This document shows, piece after piece, positions 33,300 through 44,500 of a stretch of DNA of 64,000 bases. Source of the stretch: Asterias amurensis (lineage: Eukaryota > Echinodermata > Asteroidea > Forcipulatida > Asteriidae); NCBI RefSeq assembly GCF_032118995.1, contig NC_092651.1, positions 12,487,285 to 12,551,284 of the forward strand. The letters are read 5' to 3'. The stretch's first letter is position 1, and each line of letters starts with the position of its first letter. The notes under the pieces were generated by a model that ran no database searches, had not been told where the DNA came from, and saw nothing but the letters and a program-made list of their open reading frames with translations. A program made the translations under genes and the position numbers.

Positions 33300-35460
33300 T
33301 AGTACTCAGTGTGTCTCACAGGCGTGAAGAGTAAAATGGCTGACTCACTAAGTCATGTAAACCAGTTGACTCTGTGCGTAACGTGAAAGGGGCTGGCTAA
33401 GTGCGTCACACCTAGGTAACAAACTCAATGAGTCACAACTCAAAGGAGTAACATGGGTAACTGATGACTGACTAAGTCGTGTAAATCATTGACTCTGTTA
33501 GTCACTTCAACATGACTGACTAAGTGAGTCACACCTAGGTTACAGAATCAATGTGAGTCACAACTCAAAGGAGTAAGATGGGTAACTGATGACTGACTAT
33601 TGTCGTTTAAACCATTGACTATGTTAGTCACTTTAACAGAGCTGGCTAAGTGAGTCACACCTAGTGCTGACTGTGAGCCACAACTCCAGGGAGTAACATG
33701 GGTAACTGGTCACGGTGATTGACTCAGTCATGTACACCATTGACTAGTGAGTCACTTTAATAGGGCTGGCTAAGTGAGTCACACCTAGGTGACAGATTTA
33801 AAGTGAGACACAATACCAGGGAGTAACATGGTATAACTGATGACTGACTCAGTCATGTAAACCATTGACTCTGTGGGTGACTTCAACAGGGCTGGCTAAG
33901 TGAGTCACAAGCAGTCTCAATGTGAGCCACAATTTAAAGGAGTAACATGGTTAAATGACGACTGTCGACTAAGTCATGTAAACCAGCTGACTCTGTTCAT
34001 CACTTCAACAGGGCTGACTTTGTAAGTCACACCTAGGTGACAGGCTCATGTGACAGGCTCATGTGAGGCACAACTCAAGGGAGAAACGTGGGTAAATGAT
34101 GACTGACTTAGTCATGTAAACCATTGGCTCTGATATTATGAGTTACTTGAACAGGGGTGGCTAGGTGAGTGACACATATGTGAAAGACCCAATGAGTCAC
34201 AACTGAAAAGAATAACTTAAACAGGGATTGGAAAGTGAGTGACAACCTCAATGAGTCTATCATACCTATGTGACAGACTCAATAAGTCACAACTCAAAGA
34301 AGTAACTTTACCAGTGCTGGCCAAGTGCGCCACACCTATGTGACAGTCTCAATGAGTCTTTCATACCTATGTGACAGACTCAATAAGTCACAATTCAAAG
34401 AAGTAACTTTACCAGTGCTGGCCAAGTGCGCCACACCTATGTGACAGCCTCAATGAGTCTATCATACCTATGTGACAGACTCAATAAGTCACAACTCAAA
34501 GAAATAACTTTACCAGTGCTGGCTTAGTGCGTCACGACTATGTGACAGCCTCAATGAGTCTATCATACCTATGTGACAGACTCAATAAGTCACAACTCTA
34601 AGGAATAACTTTAACAGTCCTGGTTAAGTGAGTCACACCTATGTGACAGCCTCAATGAGTCTGTCACACCTATGTGACAGACTCAATAAGTCACAACTTT
34701 AAGGAATAAATTTAACAGTCCTGGCTAAGTGAGTCACACCTATGTGACAGTCTCATTGAGTCTCTCACACCTATGTGACACACTCAATGAGTCATAATTC
34801 AAAGGAATAACTTTAACAGTCCTGGTTAAGTGAGTCACACCTATATGACAGCCTCAATGAGTCTGTCACACCTATGTGCCAGACTCAATGAGTCACCTCA
34901 AGTAAATAACTTTAACAGTCCTGGCTAAGTGAGCCACACCTATGTGACAGCCTCAATGAGTCTGACACACATATGTGACAGACTCAATGAGTCGCAACTC
35001 AAGTGAATAACTTTAACAAGGGGGCAAAGTGAGTCACACCTCAAGGAGCAACTCAAGGAATCACATGAGTGGCTAAATTCATTAGGTAATCATAATTGAC
35101 TCAGTGAGTCACAATTAGAAGCTAGGTGACTGATTGAGTGGGAAGTATATACTACAAGTGGGTGTTATAAACTCAGTCAGTCTCAATAGGTTATTAGGCC
35201 TAACTCATGGAGTTAAACCAACCCTAGAACGTGTCCTAAGTTAGGTAGAGTTACTCTTCCTAACTTGATATAAGACGGGTCCTAACTCATTGAGAAATCG
35301 ACCCCTGATTCAGTGAATAGTACAATACTACAAGTGAGTGTCACTTAGGTAAACCAACTCAGTCAGTCTCAACAGGTGATTAGGCCTTACTCATGGTGTT
35401 AAACTATTAAGGTGACTTGCCCAGTGACCCATGAAGGGGATTGACTCAGTCAATGAGTCA
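33300..35460. repeat. Tandem array rich in TGAGTCA/TGACTCA
   Basis: Two sub-arrays. From 33330 to about 34150 degenerate units of 119-141 bp recur, marked by GGAGTAACATGGGTAACTGA at about 33446, 33571, 33691, 33821 and 33940. From about 34150 to 35030 a regular 101-bp unit is anchored at 34311, 34412, 34513, 34614, 34715 and 34816, with blocks such as CACACCTATGTGACAG and CTCAATGAGTCA. Single unit pieces continue to 35460. Almost every block carries TGAGTCA, TGAGTCT or TAAGTCA, the AP-1-type heptamer or one-base variants. There is no coding frame apart from the end of the ankyrin gene. Confidence 0.9.
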
Positions 35461-35514
35461 CATAGTTGAGTTTCCCATATTTATCTCCCATCTCCCAGTC
35501 AAACTTCTCACGAC
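35450..35514 (-). CDS. Ankyrin gene exon 5 (C terminus and stop)
   Basis: Follows TTTTTTCTGTTTCCAG. Encodes REKFDWEMGDKYGKLNYVTH and stops in TGTGACTCATTGA, which is the array block TCAATGAGTCACA read backwards. Confidence 0.8.
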
Positions 35515-38500
35515 CTGGAAACAGAAAAAAGGAAAATGGAAAATTATAATTTGCTAGACAACACTCTTTTAAAAACTTCACAAAGTATGCTTATCTGCAA
35601 GTCTCTTTAAATCTATTCAAATTCGCATTTTATTTTTTACTAAAATAAACAGTTTCAGAGGTTGCCCAAAGTTTTCTGAATTTAACAATTGATGAAGGAA
35701 AGTTTCATATTCTGTTTTAGTATTACTGTCCTCCCAGGTTAAACTGATTTGTCAAAAGTTTGTTAAAATTTTACTTTTATATGTCCCTGAAAATACAGAA
35801 GGTAAAACTGGAAGAAAAGTGAATTTAATTGATTCAATTTTATAAAGCTACATATAAGCACAAAAAGTAGCTAAGCAGAACACAATTACACTCACCAGAA
35901 TGAGGTTACAAAGTAAACTGTCACATGTTCAATTTGTGACTAGTATCCCTGGGGTGGATTTCACAAAGGTAGTCCTAGCTTAGGACTAGTCCTAAGCAAT
36001 GCTAAGAGAAAGGACTGGTCCTAAGTTAGGACCAGTAACTCATCCTAACTTAGGACTGGTCCTATCTCTTAGCATTGCCTAGGACTAGTCCTAAGCTAGG
36101 ACTACCTTTTGTGAAATCCACCCCTGGCCAATTTCTTAAGACCTAGCACACAAAAACTTGCTAAGCACAGGAAAGTACTGCTTAACAGAAACAGGTTAGC
36201 CACTAAGACCGACATAAAGTTTGACATTGTCGGACTGGTTCCCCACCAGTTTTTGCCTAGCAAAGCAATTTATTCTGTATTTTTATGGTTTATGAAATTG
36301 GGCCCTGCTCATTCCTGCTCATCAGATAATTGTAAAGCAATATTTTCTGCTCTACGCCTCCATATAAAATTGTGAACTGGGGCCAATTTTACAAAGCAGT
36401 TTAGCAGAAAATACTGCTTAACCAATTTATTTGCTCAGCAAAACAATTAGCGGGCCACCAGTCGCAACAATGCGACTTTTATGGAATGATGACTGGTAAC
36501 TTGTTTTTGCTAAGCAAAATTTTCCTGTGCTTAGCAGGTTTGTGTACTTTGTGGGCAGTGAGAGGCATAGATTACTTGGTGATGTTATGAGATTTGAGAT
36601 TCCTCAAGGTCCTAACCAGGCACTTCCTGTCAGAACTAAACACTGTGTTTGTTTTGTTTTCCTCATCAAATATACGCGAGGTTTCAAATAACCGTATTAG
36701 GTCCTATTGATACATAATACCTGTACTTACTCTCTTTATAGATTATTACAGTTTCGGTTGTTTTCATCACTTTCAATGCTACATTTCACTATTTCTGATA
36801 AGTTCCTGATTTGATTTGCTTAACTTTGTTTCATTACGTTGAATTTAATTCTAAATAATTATCTCCCTGATTTGCACCCAGTGTCCCTCATCCCTGTGGA
36901 TTACTTTTACCCTTGTGGGCATTGGAATTGTTTTTTCCCACTGTAACCCTGCATTTTCACACTGTGTCCCTATTCCACAGGGGCTCTCTGGTTGCATGTT
37001 TTAAGAATACCTTAGGGTTTCACCACTAACCCCTAAGGTGTGGCCGTTCCCTGGGGTTTGCCTTTTGGCTTGGGGCAGACCAGGGCCCAGTTTCATAGAG
37101 CTGCTAAGCACAAAAATTTGCTTAGCATGAAATATTGCCTCGATAAAAACAGGATTACCAACCAAATGTTCGCGTGATTTTCAGGATAAGGTGTGGTCAG
37201 TTGATTTTCAGGAATAGGCGTGGCCATTCTCTGGGGTTTGCCTTTTGGCTTGGGCCAGACCAGGACCCAATTTCATAGAGCTGCTAAGCACACAAATTTG
37301 CTCAGGATGAAATGTTGCCTTGATAAAAAACAGGATTACCAACCAAATGTCCACATGATTTTCAGGATAAGCGAACAACAGCTGAATACAAGTAACAAGC
37401 AACATGCAAATTGGTTGGTAATCCTGTTTTTATTAAGGAAGGAATTTCATGCTAAGCAAATTTTGTGCTTAGCAGCTCCATGAAATTGTGCCCTGGGGTA
37501 GACCAGGGTAGACCAGGGGTGAAGAGATCATAGTGTGAAAAGGCCTGGCCATTGTTCCCCGGTAGCAACCCCAGGGAATAAAGTAGTGTGAAAAGGGCTA
37601 CTGTCACAGGAAATGGCTTTGCAAAGGGAGCAATGTAACATTAAAAAAGTCAAATAAATGTTCCCAGGAATTTCCCAGAGATTTTGTGCAGTGTGAAAGC
37701 AAGTGAAAGATGGTTCATAAATTGACAGGTACGGGGGGAAAAATCAATGGGTTAACTATACCCACTGGTTTTTTTGAACAAGATTCAAAGTATATTCATT
37801 TTTTTTTTTTCCCCATATACACTGATGTGTGTTAGCACTGTACACTCAGTACTTATCCGAGCTCTGTGAAAAAAAATCACAGGCATATTACTCGGTTGGG
37901 ATTCTTATAAAATCTATTAAAAGATTCAAAGTCTTACCAGCTTCTTTGAGGAATTTGGCGACTTCAAAGTTTCCCTGTTGCTTTGCCACATCCCTTGCTG
38001 TTTTGCCTTTACGGGACTCAATGTGAATGTCTATGCCTGCATCAACAAGCCACTTGATAGTTTCTAGACGAAAAAAACACAAAACAGAGAGAGGTGTAGA
38101 AACTGAAATTATTCATTCCATGATAATATGTCGTTCTTGCGAAAAGTACTGTTTTGTTTTCTTGTTTTCTCAAGAAGGAGATATTAGAATCAGCTGAAAC
38201 TTTCACATGTGACTTTTATTGTATCTTCTTGAAAATGTTGCTTTTATTTATCAGCATTGTGTTGACAAAAATCAAACAATCAACAATCCTTTAAAGCGAT
38301 TGGACACTATTGGTAATTACTCAAAACAATTATTAGCATAAAACCTTACTTGGAAACGAGAAATGGGGAGCTGTTGATAGTGTAAAACATTGTGAGAATC
38401 GACTCCGTCTGAAGTAATGTAGTTTTCGAGAAAGAAGTAATTTTCCACGAATTTGATTTCGAGACCTCAGATTTAGAACGTGAGGTCTCAAAATCAACCA

Positions 38501-41500
38501 TCTAAACGCACACAATTTTGTGTGAGAAGGGTGTTTTTTCTTTCATTATTATCTCGCAACTTCGATGACCGATTGAGCTTAAATATTCACAGGTTTGTTA
38601 TTTTATGCATATGTTGAGATACAGCAAGTGAGAAGACTGATCTTTGACAATTACCAATAGTGTCCAGAGTCTTTAAGCAAGAAAGATGATTTGGAAATGT
38701 TAATGAGCATGCACGGTTAAACTAAAAACTTACATAAATAAGGTCATCTGCCAAATTGTATATTTTGAATTGAAACTTGACAGTAATATGAAAAACACAA
38801 ATTAGCACATAACACCGATGTAGATCAGATTTAATTAGAGGATTGGCCAACATAAAAACGACTGCCAAGTTATTTAGAATAACTGTTCTAACTTAATTCA
38901 TTTTGGGTTTTACCCATATAATGTACACCGACTGACTGATGTGTGTTAGCACTGTATACTTAGTACTTTCCCGAGTCCTGTGAAAAAATAAATTGCAGGC
39001 ATATATCTCGTGTGGGGTTCGAACCCGTTACCTTTGCAATTCTAAAGCTGTGTCATACCAACTAGACCACCGAGATTGCCCAGTAGTGAGAGGCAGTTCG
39101 AATCATATGTTTGAGCAGCAAGTAATGTAACGACTTAATAGCCTCTAGCTACTGGGCAATCTCGGTGGTCTAGTTGGTAAGACACCACTCTAGAACACCA
39201 AGGGTCGTGGGTTCGAATCCCGTGCGAGTAATATGCCTGTGATATTTTTTTTCACAGGACTCGGGAAAGTACTGAGTTAACGTTGCTAACACACAGGTGT
39301 ATGAGTAAAAAAAACAAAATTAATATGATTTAATAGATGTTCTTACTTAGGTGGCCATTTCTGGCGGCAGAATGCAGCGGTGTGCAGCCAGTGATGTCCG
39401 GTAGCGTCAGCTCGCCACCACGCTGTGATAACAGCTGCAGACACTCCAAGTGCCCATTGGCAGCTGCCTTGTGAAGTGAGGATGTACCAGTGCTGTCTTT
39501 GTCGCATGGGTTCTGAAAAAAATTACGGAAACCATTGGGTTCATTAAAAACAATAATTAGAATACATATTTTATAGCGCTAAATAGACTCCTAAATAGAT
39601 GTAGATGCTCAAAGCGATTCAAAGAGACGCAGTTCAAAAAGCTAACACCGGACACACTTTTTCTAAGGTAAGTAATCCAAGAACTCTTAAACATTAAAGG
39701 CAGTGGACACTATTGGTAACTACTCAAAATAATTATTAACATAAAACCTTACTTGATTACGAGTAATGGGAAGAGGTTGATGGTATAAAACATTGTGAGA
39801 AACGGCTGAAGTAATGCAGTTTTCGAGAAAGAAGTAATTTTGCACGAATTTGATTTTGAGGCCTCAGATTTAGAGTTTGAGGTCAAAAAATCAAATATCT
39901 GAAAGCAAACAACTTTGTATGACAAGGGTGTTTTTTATTTTACCATCTTGCAACTTCGACGACCGATTGAGCTCAAATTTTCACAGCTTTGTAATGGTAT
40001 ATGCACATGTTGAGATACACCAACTGTGAAGAGCAGTCTTTGAAAATTACCAGTAGTGTCCACTGCCTTTTACATCACTTATATTCTCAATTAGTAATAA
40101 TAATATTACTACTATTATTTCTACTAATATTTGTATTACTTTATACTCTATATCTTTCTAAAAATATTAACATAACTACTCTACACAAAAAATAATAGCA
40201 TTACTACTAGTAATACTATAGCTACTGATATTTGTATTACTTGTTTTTACAAATATATCTTTCTGGTACAAATCCAAGGGACCCACAAGTTTGTGTAATT
40301 TTTGTAAATTTGATGTTAATGCCAAAATGAATTTCCCATCGAGATAATACAGGGACTTGAAATTGAAAAACAACTTTTAAAAGCACCTGTGACCAACATG
40401 CAATTAGGATACCATAATTGTGGCGACGATTTAAAAAAAATAAAACAAAGTGATGACGATGGCACAAATAAAATTGTGACAAAATTGGAACTTATCCAAA
40501 AATTGTTGAGGGGGAAAAATGTTTCTGTTTCGGAATCTATGCTCTACTGCCAATATGAAAATGTGGTGGGAAAAAAAAACCTTTATCAGAAAAACTGAAC
40601 TTAAATAACCCGAAACAGAAAGATTGACACACTTCCTTTTTTAGGTACTTTTGGTGCAGATGAAATTGTGACAAAATATTGGAGCTTATTAAAAAAAAAA
40701 TTGAGGGGGGAAAACAGTTCTGTTTCGGAATCTAAAATCTTGGTTCTGACTTCTGTAAAGATGATTGTGAAAGATATTCTAAGGGATAAAACAACAATCT
40801 GAATCAAAAAAAATCTGAATTAAAAATAACCGAAACAGAAAGAATGAATAAATTTAGCTGTCAGCTGAGTTTTGTTTTTCAGAATCTTGATTCCTGGTTA
40901 CAAAAAGGAACGCAAATTTTGGTTGGATTTTATTTGTTCGATATTTCCAACAAGAGAGCAAGCAGCATGGACCTCAGACCAGTGTTTTTTGTCTTTCTAG
41001 TTCTGCAATTTCATCTCAAATTGGTCAGCACAGAAGGATTTGCAGAAGGTTCGTTACTAATTAGTTCTTTACTAAACACTCAAAGTAAAACTTAAATTAA
41101 ACTTAGAAGAGTGCAAACAGTGACAACTCTATAGAAAGTAAGATTTCACAATTTGAAAATATGAAATTAACTTTGTCAAAGTTACATTCAACTAAACAAT
41201 TTGTTGAGTCAGATACATTTAACTTTACGAGGAGCTGTCACTCACCGCACTTTATAATTTTGGTTTTTTTTTTTATGAGAGAGAGACCACCTAACATTGC
41301 AGGGTCTGGAGGCCACCACCTCAGGGTGAGGTCTACACTTACACACAAAATAATTGTTGGTACCGAGCAATGGAGAGCTGTTGATAGTATAAAGAAACGG
41401 CTCCCTCTGAAGTTAACATCATTTTTGAGGAAGAGGTAATTTCTCACTCAAACAATAAGGGCTTTATCTGCTGAAGACTTGAGTGGGTTTTCCTGTTATT

Positions 41501-44500
41501 TTCTCCCGACTCCGATGACCGATTGAGCCTAAATTTTCACAGGTTTGTTATTTTATATATAAGATGTGATACACGAAGTGTGGGACTTGGACAATACTGT
41601 TTACCGAAAGTGTGTAATGGCTTTAATCCAACTGTTTTTTAATTTTTTTTTTATAAGTAGCAAATATAACTGCTGTTATATTCTTATGGTTTTCAATCGG
41701 TGTATTGGTAAAACCAAAATTAGTAATCTTTATCTTCGATGCAAATTTAACATCTATTATATCGTTGCGGTACCCGCTGCCAACACATAGGAGTCGAATT
41801 GCCTCTAGCTACCGGACAATCTCGGTAGTCTAGTTGGTAAGACAATGCTCTAGAATTGCAAGGGTCGTAGGTTCGAATCCCAGCCGAGTACGATGCCTGT
41901 GATATTTTGATACATGAATCAGGAAAGTACTGAGTATACAGTGCTAACACACATCAGTGTATGGGTAAAACCAAAAATAATATTCCTATACTTTTTTTTT
42001 ATACATAGGGCCTCCATTGGATAGCAAAGGGCGTGAATTCATCTTTGCAATCCCCGGGAGCTCAAATTCAATACCGGTCATCGAAGTGACGAGCGAATCA
42101 CATGGAGTGACCGAGATCAGCGTGGACCAGCCAGCTTTCGAACGCTCCTACCAACAGACAATCAGCTACGGTGAGGTGGCATCCTTTAGGCTGACATCCG
42201 AGGCAGTAGCGAGGGGAGCTGGGTTCTTTGACGGGGCGGTTGTAGTCTACGCCAGTAAAGATGTCAGCGTCACCTGCGTTGTTGACACCGTCGCAGGTAC
42301 CTACGCCGATGGATTTCTGGCTATTCCGGTGGACGCTCTCGACAAAGAATATTACGTTGTGACGTATGATACAGGAGAAACTTTGAATGAGTTCGGACAT
42401 CATCAAGAACACCTGTCCAAGTTCATTATTACAGCAACACAAGATAACACGCGTGTGTCTGTGGAGCTCCGAACAGCCGCTACCTTTAATACACTCTACC
42501 AGGCTGGAGAGACAATTGAGTTTGAACTCCGCTGGAAGGAGTCGGCCCAGATAGAGAGTTCCAGTGATCTCACTGGGTCAAAGGTGACAGCGTCGCGAGC
42601 GGTGGCATTGGTAGCCGGCAATGACTGCTCTGATACCCTGCTAGTTTTCCGTTACTGCTCTTATTTGGTGGAGCAGTTGCCCCCCGTTTCAACCTGGGGG
42701 CGCTCTTTCGTTCTTGCCAACATGGACGGTCGCCCTGGCCTTGTTAACACTGTCGATGTCTGGAGAATCCTTGCGCCTTTCCCCAACACAACTCTGACAT
42801 TCACAGACAATCACGTCACACGTGTCACTGTCTATGACCCAATCTGGTACGACTACAAATTGAAAACGAGCAAGATTGTCATGTTAACGGCAGACAGGGC
42901 AGTCATGGTAGTCCAATATATTGCAGGTGGAAAGTCGAGTGCCAGTGTTCTCACTGTGCCGACAGAGCAGTTCACAGACAGCGCAACTGCTGCCACCACC
43001 ACAACAGCAGGCAGTGAAGTCAAAGAATACATCCTGGTATATCGCTGTGCTGAGGAATCCTCTCTCCTGGTCAATGAGGAACCGCTGAGAAATCTTAAAG
43101 ATTCTGAACGTCTTCGGGAAGAAACCTACTGTGCGGTAACCCTTGGGAATGAGTTCCAGCAAGATGTATGGATAGTCAACACAACAGACCCAGGGAACCA
43201 CCTTTCCTTGCAGATTCAGCATTTTAAGACCAGTAAAATTCTCAGCGCTTTTCCAGCGGGAATGATGCTCAACCGGCAAAGCTCCATGACCTCCAGAGAC
43301 GAAGACAAAGCTGGGCAATCCTCCCTTGAAGCATCAACACCAGCTTCATCCTCAGGTGCACATCAAACCTCACAGCAACACAAACATGGTAAATGCACTT
43401 AAAAAACTTTTCCATGCAGTGTTGCCGCTAGACCAAGTTTGGTGGTGGGCTCTTTAGATCCAATTAAAGGCAGTGGATACTATTGGTAATTACTCAAAAT
43501 AATTATTAGCATAAAACCTTACTTGGTGACGAGTAATGGGGAGAGGTTGATAGTACTTTGTGAGAAACAGCTCCCTCTGAAGCGACGTAGTTTTCAAGAA
43601 AGAAGCAATTTTCCACGAATTTGATTTTGAGACCTCAGATTTAGAATTTGAGGTCTCGAAAAAGCACATAACTTTGTGTGACAAGGTTTTTTTTCTTCTT
43701 TCTTTGATCATTATCTTGCAACTTCGAGGACCGATTGAGCTCAAATTTTCACAGGTTTGTTATTTTATGCATATTTTGAGATACAACAAGTGGGAAGACT
43801 GGTCTTTGACAATTTAAGTCCACCTATATGTTTAGATATGGGGCCATCGTTACAGAGAAGTGCAATCTTGAAGAAATGTGTGCTGTTGCTCAGAGTGCCG
43901 GGCGAAACTTGTTAGTTCTGGGCAGGCTCACCCGGCACCGCCCATTGTGGCTAAAACACTGTTTCTATGCATTTAGTTTGTATAGAGTTGCTGAAAGAAA
44001 TGAATGGAAACATAACAAAACCACTCCACCATTGGGAAACTACTCTCACAGACGACATTCAAAAGTGCATCATCAATTACTCATCTGATGATGACTAGAG
44101 CACAAGCTAGTTGAAACAAAAAGACCAATTAAGAACTCACTCCACGGAAGTGAAGTTTATAACGAGAAGTCCCCTCGATCCACTAAAGCAAAAGTAGCAG
44201 TCCCAGCATATTTCTACCTATCGCCCTGAAAAGCATTACAGTTCTTTTGAGATTCTCCCGAATTCTGAAAAATTACTCTGCGGTAGAAGAATATAAAGCT
44301 AGACAATTTCTCAAAAGAACAATATCTACCAGCAAGTAGACACACACATGGTGTTACCGCAAACCAAATATATACTGATATCCCACCATTCAATGCCTCA
44401 AATCCCATATCAATGACAAACATTTCTTGTTCTTCTCTCTCAAATCTTCAGAGCCTACTTCCGGAGATATTTTCAGATCGACTGTTGCTCCTGACACACG

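Noticed and set aside
33300-35460. Possible CRISPR array
   Set aside because: Eukaryotic context, diverged long units without short conserved repeats and unique spacers, and no cas-like genes.
39155-39225. Functional tRNA gene
   Set aside because: Box A and B are present, but the cloverleaf is imperfect and the sequence continues into a SINE body that recurs at several sites.
43828-44088. 86-residue frame in receptor intron 2
   Set aside because: No recognisable domain, overlaps the start of a dispersed repeat, and is not needed for phase.
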